A stretch of DNA of 17,946 nt from Pseudomonadota bacterium (GTDB lineage Bacteria > Pseudomonadota > Alphaproteobacteria > Rhizobiales > Devosiaceae): assembly GCA_023390785.1 (NCBI GenBank), contig JAEWCE010000228.1, forward strand, positions 1 to 17,946. Reading direction: 5' to 3'. The position numbers were made by a program, and so were the translations under genes. This document shows positions 7,613 to 15,100 of the stretch, one piece after another. The notes under the pieces are model-generated. The model searched no databases. It saw only the letters and a list, made by a program, of their open reading frames with translations, and was not told the DNA's origin. Every line of letters begins with the position of its first letter. Position 1 is the stretch's first letter.

Positions 7613-8133
7613 CGGCGGGCGTTGGGCGAACGGCGATAGACCTTGATACGGAATGCCGCACTGTCGCCGGGATGGGCCGGGACGTCGATCACTCCGGACT
7701 CCTTCCACTGCTCGAGGTCGACGGTCGGAAAGTAGGCATCGCCCTCGGGCATGGCACCCACATGCGTGATGTAGAGCCGGTCTGCCAGCGGCAGCGCCTG
7801 GGCATAGATTTCGGCCCCGCCACCGATCATCACCTCGTTGGCGCGGTCGGCCATGGCGATTTCCTGCGCGTGTTCCAGCGCCGCCTCGAGGCTCGAAATC
7901 ACCAGCACGCCGTCGGGCTGGTAGCCCTCCTGCCGGGTAACAACGATATTGGTGCGCCGGGGCAACGGGCGGCCGATGCTCTCGAAGGTCCGACGCCCCA
8001 TGATCAGCGGCTTGCCCACCGTCATGCGCTTGAAATGCGCGAAATCGGACGGCAAATGCCATGGAATGGCGTTGCCGTGGCCGATTACGCCGTTGGCCGC
8101 GACGGCCGCGATGATCGCGACGGCGACAGTCAT
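7609..8133 (-). CDS. folA: Dihydrofolate reductase
   Basis: A 174-residue cytosolic enzyme that reduces dihydrofolate to tetrahydrofolate with NADPH, recycling the dihydrofolate that ThyA produces. The Met20-loop region reads GVIGHGNAIPWHLPSDFAHF, with W25 and D30 at the positions of E. coli W22 and D27. The NADPH-binding segments GRRTFESIGRPLPRRTNIVV and VMIGGGAEIY are present, as is the C-terminal beta hairpin region. The length is normal. It is the last gene of a minus-strand unit with thyA, DUF4424 and GNAT; its ATG overlaps the GNAT stop by four bases (ATGA), implying translational coupling. Confidence 0.97.
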   Translation of the reverse strand: MTVAVAIIAAVAANGVIGHGNAIPWHLPSDFAHFKRMTVGKPLIMGRRTFESIGRPLPRRTNIVVTRQEGYQPDGVLVISSLEAALEHAQEIAMADRANEVMIGGGAEIYAQALPLADRLYITHVGAMPEGDAYFPTVDLEQWKESGVIDVPAHPGDSAAFRIKVYRRSPNARR

Positions 8134-8609
8134 TTTGCCCCGAGCCGATTGAGTGCCTCTCCGCTCACTCTACAGCGTCGCCACTCATCCATGAAGACCG
8201 CACCGCGCGATCGATAAAACTCGATGGACGGCTCGTTCCAGTCCAGAACCGCCCATTCGAGGCGGCCAAGACGCTCGCGCACGCACCGTGCCGCCAGGTC
8301 GGCCAGCAGCCCCTTGCCGACACCGTGGCCGCGCATGTCGGGACGTACGAACAGGTCCTCGAGCCAGATCCCGTGCCGGCCGACAAACGTCGAAAAGGTG
8401 TAGAACCACAGGGCGAATCCCGCCGGCTCGCCCTTCCACTCGGCGATCTGGCAGAACACTTTCGGCGCGGGGCCGAACAACTCGCGCTCGATATCGGCCA
8501 CCGTCGCCTCCGCTTCGTGGCGCAGCTTCTCGTAGTCGGCCAGATCCTCGATGAAGCGGAGGATCAGCACCGCGTCGGCCGGCGCGGCATCGCGCACGAT
8601 CAGGCTCAT
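8130..8609 (-). CDS. GNAT family N-acetyltransferase (diamine acetyltransferase-like)
   Basis: A 159-residue single-domain acetyltransferase. The acetyl-CoA loop is visible as RPDMRGHGVGKGLL (about residues 89-102, RGHGVG at 93-98). The segments WFYTFSTFVGRHGIWLEDLF and LDWNEPSIEFYRSRGA resemble the spermidine/spermine or thialysine acetyltransferase group of the GNAT superfamily, so an amine or amino-acid-like substrate is a reasonable guess, not shown. No signal peptide. The gene is joined to DUF4424 upstream and folA downstream by 4-base ATGA overlaps, so it is made from the same message as thyA and folA. Its role next to folate enzymes is unknown. Confidence 0.88.
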   Translation of the reverse strand: MSLIVRDAAPADAVLILRFIEDLADYEKLRHEAEATVADIERELFGPAPKVFCQIAEWKGEPAGFALWFYTFSTFVGRHGIWLEDLFVRPDMRGHGVGKGLLADLAARCVRERLGRLEWAVLDWNEPSIEFYRSRGAVFMDEWRRCRVSGEALNRLGAK

Positions 8610-9628
8610 TGCGCCTGATCCCCGTCCTGGTGCTTCAGCAGCAGGATTTCGAGCTCATGCGGCGGCGGATACCAGTCGTCGGCGGTCATCTCAAAGGTGG
8701 TGGGGCCGGTCTTCTGCACCTTGCCGTCCCAACAGAACGACACGAGGTTCTTGGTGTCGCCCTTATCGATGGTGAGGTGGAACTTGCCGATCGGACCGCT
8801 CCAATTGGCGCCGGTCGACCAGATATACGTGATCCAGTTCTCGAAATAGGGCGCGCTGTAGAGATCTGACTTGTCGCGCAGCGACGTCTGTAGAGTTTTG
8901 AGCAGGGTGTCGTCGGTGCAGTATTTCTCTTTGTAGATTCTGGGCCGATCCTCGTCGGTCGCATCGTAGGGCGGGGCGAGGAACGTGGTCGCCACGGTAC
9001 CGCCGACGCTGGGCGTATAGGCGTGGCGGACCTCTACGGTTTTGCCGGCCGGAAAGTTGGCCTCCCAGGTGTAGGTGGATTTGAGCGTCCACACCGGGGT
9101 ATAGTCGGTCTTCCAGCCACTGCCGTCGTCGTACTCCATGGGGATCACCAGGCCCAGATGCATCAGCCTCTGGTGGTCGGCGTCGGAGAGCGCGTTCAGA
9201 GCCTGCTGCGTCGCGGCACCAAACGGCGGCAGCGGGACGCCAAGCGAGGTGAGCAGCGCCGTCTGGTCGACGCCGAAGGCGAAGGCATATTGGTGCAGGG
9301 TCGAGCGTACCGGCTTGCCGTCGAAGCTGGTGGTGAAGCCAAACAGATTCTGTTCGTCTTCATCTGGGATCGCCACCATGAAGTCGCCGTCGCCGGTGAT
9401 GTCAGGCAGCGGGAACGCCACGAGCACATTGTCGTCGGCAGTGCCCTTGTTGGTGAAGCGATAGACGACGCTGACCTTGTCGGCTGAAATCGACAGGTCT
9501 TCGGAGTCCATCGACACGTTCTCGTTGGTGACGAACAGCAGTCCGCCGGTGCCGAGCTGCGAGGTGGTGTCGTTGGCAATGGCAGGCGCCGCGCCCAGCA
9601 GCAGCGCGGCGATCACGAACGGCTTCAT
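8606..9628 (-). CDS. DUF4424 family exported protein
   Basis: A 340-residue protein with a clear signal peptide (MKPFVIAALLLGAAPAIA, probable cleavage before NDTTSQLG), hence periplasmic or envelope-located; no further membrane segment is evident. The mature start (TSQLGTGGLLFVTNENVSMD) and the block SVVYRFTNKGTADDNVLVAF, then PLPDI, match my knowledge of the DUF4424 family, which has no known function. The body appears beta-rich. Two Cys residues in the C-terminal third (in KYCTDD and SFCWDGK) could form a disulfide in the periplasm. The gene sits between thyA and GNAT with 4-base overlaps at both ends, an odd place for an exported protein. The product name is a family assignment only. Confidence 0.82.
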   Translation of the reverse strand: MKPFVIAALLLGAAPAIANDTTSQLGTGGLLFVTNENVSMDSEDLSISADKVSVVYRFTNKGTADDNVLVAFPLPDITGDGDFMVAIPDEDEQNLFGFTTSFDGKPVRSTLHQYAFAFGVDQTALLTSLGVPLPPFGAATQQALNALSDADHQRLMHLGLVIPMEYDDGSGWKTDYTPVWTLKSTYTWEANFPAGKTVEVRHAYTPSVGGTVATTFLAPPYDATDEDRPRIYKEKYCTDDTLLKTLQTSLRDKSDLYSAPYFENWITYIWSTGANWSGPIGKFHLTIDKGDTKNLVSFCWDGKVQKTGPTTFEMTADDWYPPPHELEILLLKHQDGDQAQ

Positions 9629-10467
9629 ACGGCAACCTCGGCCTTTATGTGCGGGTGCGGATCGTACCCGGTGAACATGAAATCCTCGAACGCGAAGTCG
9701 AAGATCGACGTCTTGTCCGGGTTGAGCGTCAGCCGCGGCAGCGGCCGCGGCGTCCGGCTCAGTTGTTCATGCGCCTGCTGAACGTGGTTTGAATACAGAT
9801 GCGCGTCGCCGAAGGTGTGGACGAAATCGCCCACCGCGAGCCCGGTCACCTGCGCCATCATGTGGGTGAACAGCGCGTAGGAGGCGATGTTGAACGGCAC
9901 GCCGAGGAAGATATCGCCGCTGCGCTGGTAGAGCTGGCAGCTCAGCCGGCCGTCAGCCACGTAGAACTGGAACAGGCAGTGGCAGGGGGGCAGCGCCATC
10001 TCGTCCACCTCGGCCGGGTTCCAGGCGGTGACGATGTGGCGCCGTGATTCCGGCTTGGTCCGGATCGACTCCACCAGCTTCGCGATCTGGTCGATTGAGC
10101 CGCCCTTGCCGTCCGGCCAGCTGCGCCACTGGCTGCCATAGACCGGCCCGAGATCGCCGTTCGCGTCTGCCCATTCATCCCAGATCTTCACGCCATGCTG
10201 CTGCAGCCAGCGCACGTTGGTGTCGCCGCGCAGGAACCACAGCAGCTCGTAGACGATTGATTTGACGTGAAGCTTCTTGGTGGTGAGCAACGGGAATCCA
10301 CGGCTGAGGTCGAACCGCATCTGATGTCCGAAGATCGACCGCGTACCGGTACCAGTGCGGTCGGGCCGGTCGCTGCCGGTTTCGAGGACCGTGCGCAGCA
10401 GGCCGAGATATTGCTGTTCGGGGTGCTGCCCATCGGCGCGGTTGGGTTGCAACGCCAATACTGACAT
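9625..10467 (-). CDS. thyA: Thymidylate synthase ThyA
   Basis: A 280-residue cytosolic enzyme converting dUMP and 5,10-methylene-tetrahydrofolate to dTMP and dihydrofolate. The nucleophile is C162 in ALPPCHCLFQFYV. The dUMP-binding RSGDIFLGVPFNIASYA, the N-terminal DRTGTGTRSIFGHQMRFDL with the phosphate-binding Arg, and the C-terminal HPHIKAEVAV are all present. It is about 16 residues longer than the 264-residue E. coli enzyme at the N-terminus; the family core begins at HPEQQYLGLL. The ATG is supported by a GGAG upstream at acceptable spacing, so the extension is probably real. It is the first gene of the thyA-DUF4424-GNAT-folA unit, and its stop overlaps the DUF4424 start by four bases. 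Confidence 0.97.
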   Translation of the reverse strand: MSVLALQPNRADGQHPEQQYLGLLRTVLETGSDRPDRTGTGTRSIFGHQMRFDLSRGFPLLTTKKLHVKSIVYELLWFLRGDTNVRWLQQHGVKIWDEWADANGDLGPVYGSQWRSWPDGKGGSIDQIAKLVESIRTKPESRRHIVTAWNPAEVDEMALPPCHCLFQFYVADGRLSCQLYQRSGDIFLGVPFNIASYALFTHMMAQVTGLAVGDFVHTFGDAHLYSNHVQQAHEQLSRTPRPLPRLTLNPDKTSIFDFAFEDFMFTGYDPHPHIKAEVAV

Positions 10468-10491
10468 TTTCCGGCACTCCGTTCGGCGACG

Positions 10492-10520
10492 TTGTAGCAG
10501 ACGCCCTTAATGCCGCTCAA
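10492..10520 (-). promoter_or_regulatory. Candidate promoter of the thyA-folA unit
   Basis: On the minus strand TTGAGC (10515-10520) is followed after 17 bases by CTACAA (10492-10497), a fair match to TTGAC-N17-CTATAT. It lies in the 80-base gap between the divergent thyA and RidA genes and would give a leader of about 18 bases before the thyA ATG. No operator repeats are seen. Confidence 0.4.
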
Positions 10521-10547
10521 ACCGCGATTCTCACAGAGGAGACGACA

Positions 10548-10946
10548 ATGCCCGTGCAGCACCTCAAGCCCGAAGGCATGCACCACAATCCGGCGTTCAC
10601 CCAGGCGATCCTGCTGCCGGCGGGGGCCAGAACCCTGATCATCGGCGGCCAGAACGCCGTGGACGCCGACGGCCAGATCGTCGGCAAGGGCGATCTCGGG
10701 GCCCAGACGGCCAAGGCGCTCGACAACCTGCAGCGCTGCCTTACGGCGGCGGGCGCGAGATTGGATCAGCTCGTGCAGGTGAAGCTCTATCTCAAGGGTG
10801 ATGTCGATCTGCGCCCCGGTTTCGGCGCCTGGATGGCCGTCTGGGGCAACCGGCCCAACCCGCCGACCGTCACCGGTATCCGTGTCCACGGCCTCGCGCA
10901 CCCGGACTATCTGATCGAAATCGAGGCGCTGGCGGTGCTGGATTGA
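10548..10946 (+). CDS. RidA family protein (YjgF/YER057c/UK114 type)
   Basis: A 132-residue small cytosolic protein of the RidA superfamily, whose best-known members hydrolyse reactive enamine/imine intermediates such as 2-aminoacrylate. The family pattern is clear: IIGGQNAVDADGQIVGKGDL, then TAKALDNLQRCLTAAGARLD, VKLYLKG, and the C-terminal LIEIEALAVLD. The Arg that defines the active deaminases (R105 in E. coli RidA, in a PARSCVEV context) has no counterpart: here the segment reads PTVTGIRV at residues 106-113. This places it among the RidA relatives of uncertain activity. The ATG is preceded by a strong AGGAG. It is divergent from thyA and stands alone upstream of the tmRNA gene. Confidence 0.88.
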   Translation: MPVQHLKPEGMHHNPAFTQAILLPAGARTLIIGGQNAVDADGQIVGKGDLGAQTAKALDNLQRCLTAAGARLDQLVQVKLYLKGDVDLRPGFGAWMAVWGNRPNPPTVTGIRVHGLAHPDYLIEIEALAVLD

Positions 10947-11007
10947 CCCCGCTGCATGGCCTTGTGGGGCAAGAAATCGCCGCAAGTGGCGTCATCCCGC
11001 CGGCGAT

Positions 11008-11036
11008 TTGCATCGCCGCCCCGGCATGCCTATATT
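11008..11036 (+). promoter_or_regulatory. Promoter of the tmRNA gene
   Basis: TTGCAT (11008-11013) is followed after 17 bases by TATATT (11031-11036; CTATAT in the register one base earlier). This agrees with the rhizobial housekeeping consensus. Initiation would fall at about 11041-11043, just at the GC hairpin GCCG-GCAA-CGGC that opens the acceptor piece, which supports both calls. Confidence 0.6.
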
Positions 11037-11039
11037 CGG

Positions 11040-11365
11040 GCTGCCGGCAACGGCTATGGCGATAAACTGCCATCGTAATAAACCCATTGGACCCGGGGGC
11101 AGTACCCGGCGCCTCCACCATCTCCTCCCCGCCGCGAGGGGAGCCACTGGGGGCGAAACAGGATCGACAAGGGCGTAAAGGGTGTGTTTTCGCTCGGCAT
11201 GGTTCCGCCGTCATCGGGCCGTCTCAATAGTTGCCAACGACAACTATGCTAAGGTTGCTCTCGCCGCGTAATGCGGTGCTAGCACCTGAATCAAAGCCCT
11301 CCAGGCTTTAGCGGTCTGGAGGCGGGGTCCGCAGGCACCTGGCAACAGAAGCCTGCATCTTCACC
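11040..11365 (+). ncRNA. ssrA: Transfer-messenger RNA, circularly permuted two-piece form
   Basis: tmRNA rescues stalled ribosomes and tags the unfinished protein for proteolysis. The acceptor piece comes first: hairpin ATGGC/GCCAT (11056-11073), T-stem CCGGG/CCCGG (11093-11097, 11105-11109) with a 7-base loop, then CGCCTCC, A and encoded CCA ending at 11120. A 28-base spacer with a CTCCCC/GGGGAG hairpin (11121-11148) would be removed. The coding piece starts at 11149 with GGGGGCG, which pairs with CGCCTCC over seven positions (one G-U), followed by AAACAGGATCGAC. The resume codon is GCC at 11233 after CAATAGTT, and the tag frame 11233-11271 reads ANDNYAKVALAA then TAA. Downstream helices CCTCCAG/CTGGAGG and GCAGGC/GCCTGC follow. 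This permuted order is the established alphaproteobacterial form. The outer ends are approximate. Confidence 0.93.
11233..11271 (+). other. tmRNA tag-peptide reading frame
   Basis: The mRNA-like part of the tmRNA encodes ANDNYAKVALAA and ends with TAA at 11269-11271. The ANDNYA start and the Ala-Ala end are the usual tag features: the LAA end is the ClpX signal and the N-terminal part contributes to SspB binding. It is translated only after a ribosome switches template, so it has no start codon or ribosome-binding site. Confidence 0.88.
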
Positions 11366-11386
11366 TCAAAAAGCTCCCGTTTGTCC

Positions 11387-11415
11387 TTGATATTCCCCCC
11401 TTCGGCGGCTGATAT
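11387..11415 (+). promoter_or_regulatory. Candidate promoter of sspB
   Basis: TTGATA (11387-11392), a 17-base spacer, then TGATAT (11410-11415). It lies between the tmRNA 3' end and the sspB ATG and would give a leader of about 23 bases. The -35 is good and the -10 is only partial, so sspB may instead or also be read through from the tmRNA promoter. Confidence 0.35.
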
Positions 11416-11444
11416 GGCGCCGAGCGCGGGAATCCCAAGGCGAC

Positions 11445-11942
11445 ATGGCTCAAGACCACATTCGATACGACATCCTCACCCAGGACGCGCTGCGCGGCGT
11501 GATCCGCAAGGTGTTGGCCGAAGTGGCCAAGACCGGGCTGCCGGGCGAGCATCACTTCTTCATCTCGTTCCTCACCAAGGCGCCGGGTGTCCGCCTCAGC
11601 CAGCGCCTGCTCGAGCAGTATCCCAACGACATGACCATCGTGCTGCAGAACCAGTTCTGGGACCTCAAGGTGGGAGAGGCCGGGTTCGAGGTCGGCCTCA
11701 GTTTCGACGACAAGCCCGAGACGCTGGTCATCCCGTTCTCGGCCATCAAGGGCTTCTTCGATCCCTCCGTGCAGTTCGGACTCGAGCTCAAGAATACCGG
11801 CCCGCTTCCCGGCGAGGAGCTGCCGGCCGAGGACAGTGGGCCGGTAAAGCCGGACACTCCGCATGGCCCGGCGCCCGCTCCCGTCGCGGCCGAGTCCGCG
11901 GGCGAGAAAGTCGTCAGCCTCGACGCGTTCCGCAAGAAATAG
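11445..11942 (+). CDS. sspB: SspB-type ClpXP adaptor (alphaproteobacterial)
   Basis: A 165-residue cytosolic adaptor that binds ssrA-tagged proteins and delivers them to ClpXP. The tag-binding domain spans about residues 5-115, with HHFFISFLTKAPGVRLSQRL, YPNDMTIVLQNQFWDL and IPFSAIKGFFDPSVQFGLEL, the alphaproteobacterial SspB pattern. A flexible Pro/Glu/Ala-rich linker of about 35 residues follows, and then the short C-terminal tail EKVVSLDAFRKK (154-165), which by analogy is the part that docks on the ClpX N-domain. The length is normal. The ATG has an AAGGCG a few bases upstream. It lies directly after the tmRNA gene on the same strand, so the tag and its reader are encoded side by side, and a small ribbon-helix-helix gene follows after four bases. 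Confidence 0.95.
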   Translation: MAQDHIRYDILTQDALRGVIRKVLAEVAKTGLPGEHHFFISFLTKAPGVRLSQRLLEQYPNDMTIVLQNQFWDLKVGEAGFEVGLSFDDKPETLVIPFSAIKGFFDPSVQFGLELKNTGPLPGEELPAEDSGPVKPDTPHGPAPAPVAAESAGEKVVSLDAFRKK

Positions 11943-11946
11943 CTCC

Positions 11947-12162
11947 ATGCACAAGCGGTCGCTGACGATCGCCGGGCACCACACCAGCATCGCGCTGGAA
12001 CCCGAATTCTGGAATGGACTCGAGGCCATGGCCAGTCGCCGCGGCCTGCGCCTCGTGCATCTGATCGAAGAGATCGACCGCACGCGCGAGGGGCCCAATC
12101 TCTCCTCGGCGCTGCGGGTGGCAGTGCTGCGCGACGCACTGAGATCACAGGCCGAGATCTAG
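11947..12162 (+). CDS. Small ribbon-helix-helix domain protein
   Basis: A 71-residue protein starting MHKRSLTIAGHHTSIALEPE, with FWNGLEAMASRRGLRLVHLI after it and NLSSALRVAVL near the end. This matches the ribbon-helix-helix family (RHH_4 type) as I know it: an N-terminal beta strand that could enter the DNA major groove as a dimer, then two helices. Such proteins are usually DNA-binding; its targets are unknown. The open frame extends further upstream but only as a shadow of sspB, so the ATG four bases after the sspB stop is the credible start. It is probably co-transcribed with sspB; no antitoxin-type partner toxin is next to it. Its last 18 bases overlap the end of the convergent AsmA gene. 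Confidence 0.82.
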   Translation: MHKRSLTIAGHHTSIALEPEFWNGLEAMASRRGLRLVHLIEEIDRTREGPNLSSALRVAVLRDALRSQAEI

Positions 12163-15100
12163 CGGCTCCGCCGACGAGGCGGCGGCGCGCTTCGCTGCCT
12201 CTGCTGCCTTGCGCGCCGCTTCCACGGCGGCCGCCTCCTGCGCCAGCCTGAGTGCTTCCCCGCCCCCCGCGACCGACAGCCCCGGCTGCACGGCATCGCG
12301 CCTGGCGCGTAATTCCAGCGCCGCTCTGGCGCGCGCATCGGCCTCGGCCTTGATCTGCTCGAGGCGCGCCAGCTCGACCTCGTTGGCCTTGATCTTCATG
12401 CCATCGACCAGGGCCGCCACATCGTAGGTTGCCGCCGGCGCCCAGAGCGGCCCCTTCAGTGCCGCGTCCACTTCGGCCGTGGTCGCATCAATGGCGCTGG
12501 TCGGATCGACCTTTCCGGTCGGCGACATCGCATAGTGCGCATCGAGCACCAGATCCTTGAGGCTCAGGGTCGCGCCGCCGAAGATGCGGGCGCCATCGCC
12601 GGCAATGGCGAGGTTCGGGCTGCGCAGCGTGCCATTGGCGATGGTGAAGCTGCCCGTGAGACTGGGGGCCGAGAAGGGTCCCGCCTTCAGCTTTTCGGTG
12701 ACCGTTGTGGTCAATGCCTCGGCCGGGAGGTCGACGACGCCGCTCAACGCACCTGCCGCCAGGAAAACGCCGGGGTCGAACTGCGCCACCGAGAAGCCAT
12801 TGACAGTATAGCTCCCCGTTCCCGTCATCGCGGCGATCGCCTCGTCCAGCGTCTCGCCGCTGCCGTCGAACTGCGCGGTCGCGTCCAGCGTGCCGTCGAG
12901 TGCATTGCCGATTGCCGCAGGCGCCACCGCGTCGAGGGCGACGCCGGCGAGACTCAGGCGGCCACTGACCTGCTTGTCCGGCAGCGCCGCACTGGAGCAG
13001 CACACGGTGATGTCGGCGCCCAGCGTGCCGCCGCCGATGCCACCCGATAGATTGCGCAGGTGCAGGCTCTGCGCATCCCAATCGTAACCGAACTTGACGT
13101 CGCTCAGCAGCGGTCGGCCGCCATTGTCGAGGGCGGCCACGGTGACATCGATCCGGCCGGTGCCGGTGCGCGGCGCCGCACCGATGTCAATGGGCCCCTC
13201 GGGCCACAGGCTGCCCGCCGCGGAGACCGTGCTCGCCGCGCCGGCAAGCGCCGGAACCAGCGCATGGGCATCGAGCGCATCGAGCGCCAGGGCCCCGGTC
13301 ACGGCCGTCTGCGCCCCGTTGCGCGTGAATGTCAGATTGCCACTGGCGCCGGGCACGGCGATGCGCGACAGGCTTGCCTGGTCGGCGCCGGAAAATTCGA
13401 GGTCGGCCGTGCCGGCCAGCGGCGGCAGGTACAATCCGCCGGCCCCCAGCATTTGCGCAACGACCGCCGGGTCAGCGAGCTTGACGTCGAGCGCCCCGGT
13501 GCCGCTGATCCTGGTGAAATCGCCGGCAATGACGTTGCCGTCAAAGCTGATGTGATCATCGCCGCCGGCCAGAGTCACATGCGTTTCGTAGCTGTTGGAC
13601 GGCACGCCCTCGACCGTGGCATTCAGCTGGAGCGGTGTTCCATCCCCGAAGATCGAGCTGGCGCCGAGCCCGAGCTGGCGCGTCATCAGCAGGGAACTTT
13701 GCGAGCTCATGGACAGTCTGGCGGCGATGGGGGCCGCGAGCGCGTTGGCAATCCCCGCGCCCAGCCGGGCTTCGAGCTTGACGTCGGATGCCGACAGCCG
13801 GCCGGACACGTTCAGCACCTGCCCCCCATCGCCGGCGGGCGCGTCGAGCTGCACATTGAGATCGGCGGGCAGCGAGTTGCGGAGGAAGTCGGCGACCGCC
13901 GCCGGCGTGTGGATGACATCGAGCAGCGTGTCGAGGACCGGCGCGTCCGCCTCGAGCTTGATCATGCCCGTGCCGGACAATTCGGGTGCAGCCAGAGTGC
14001 CGAAGGCGGTAAGCCGCGCATCGAACTGGGCGCCGCCGAAATCCTCGGCGCTCAGCTTCTGGAATTCGAGCACGCCGCCCTCCCAGGTAGCATGTGCCTG
14101 CAGGTTGGTGCCGTCGAGGCCGAACAGCGCTGCCTTGCCGGCGCTCAGGTCCAGCTCGCCTTTGGGAAAGGTTGCGCCAAAGCTGCCACTGCCCGTCATA
14201 TCCGGCAGCAGCGCCTGCAGCGTGTTGCTCTCTTCGGGCCCGAGGGTGGTGAAATGTACATCGAGCTTCAGCCGTCGCGGCTGGGCGAAGCCGATCTGCG
14301 CATCGAACCCCTGGTTGATGCCGCCGACGATCAGCGTGCCGTTGCCCAGCGTCAGGGTATCGCTGGACAGGGCCACACTGGCCTTGAGCGATCCGGCCTG
14401 GCCGAGGAGCGGATCAGCGGCGGTGGGCTTGCGCCACATCGCGGCCAGCCGATCGAGCTGCTGGCTGTCGAGCGAGAGGCCGCCGGCAAAGATCGGCTTT
14501 CCGTCGGCGATGCCAAGATTGCCCGTCAGCTCGAGCCTGGTCGCGCCCGGCAGGGTCGCGGTGAAATCGGTGATGGTCCAGCCCTTGGTGTCGGTCGCAG
14601 CGTCGAGCCGCAATTCACGCAGCGACACCGCGCGCAGATTGAGCTCGGTGATATCGAGCCCGATCGTACCCTTGACCGGGGGGATCGGCGGCAACGGCAT
14701 TTCGCCCAACAGGCGCACCAGCTCATAGGGAGGGTCGGTCAGCTCCTTGGTGGCGTCGCGCGGCGGCAGCGCCACCACGCCGCCCGAAACAATGGCGTTG
14801 AACGACACCGCCTTGCCGAGCTTGAGCTCGCCGGCGCCCGTCAGGCGCATCGCCGCGCGGTTCTCGTCGGGTAGCGCGACGTAGTCCGACAGCAGCACCC
14901 GCTCGGCACCGGCATCGACCTTGCCGGTCAACACGAAATCGCCGCGCCCGGCATCCACCGTCTCGCCCGCCTTGGGGCGTGGAGGCGGCGCCCTGTACGT
15001 GAGGTCGCCGAGATATCTGGGGACCGCACCCAAGGTGAGGGTGCCGCTGCTGTCGAGCGTGAAGCTCTGGTTGTCGGCCTTCACGAACAGCGCCAGGGTG

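Noticed and set aside
10947..10970. Terminator after the RidA-like gene (CCCC...GGGG pairing)
   Set aside because: Only four G-C pairs around a 15-base loop and no T-run follow, too weak to call.
11090..11120. Possible tRNA 3' end with encoded CCA
   Set aside because: The T-stem and acceptor strand pair with GGGGGCG at 11149, downstream, and no anticodon arm is present. It is the acceptor piece of the permuted tmRNA.
11300..11445. Integration site for a mobile element at the tmRNA gene
   Set aside because: tmRNA genes are common integration targets, but there is no integrase, no repeated 3' end and no shift in composition; the flanking genes are ordinary chromosomal ones.
13060..14874. Plus-strand open frame of 604 codons opposite the AsmA gene
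   Set aside because: It is antisense to a well-supported AsmA gene, with an Arg/Gly/Gln-rich shadow composition and no recognisable domain.
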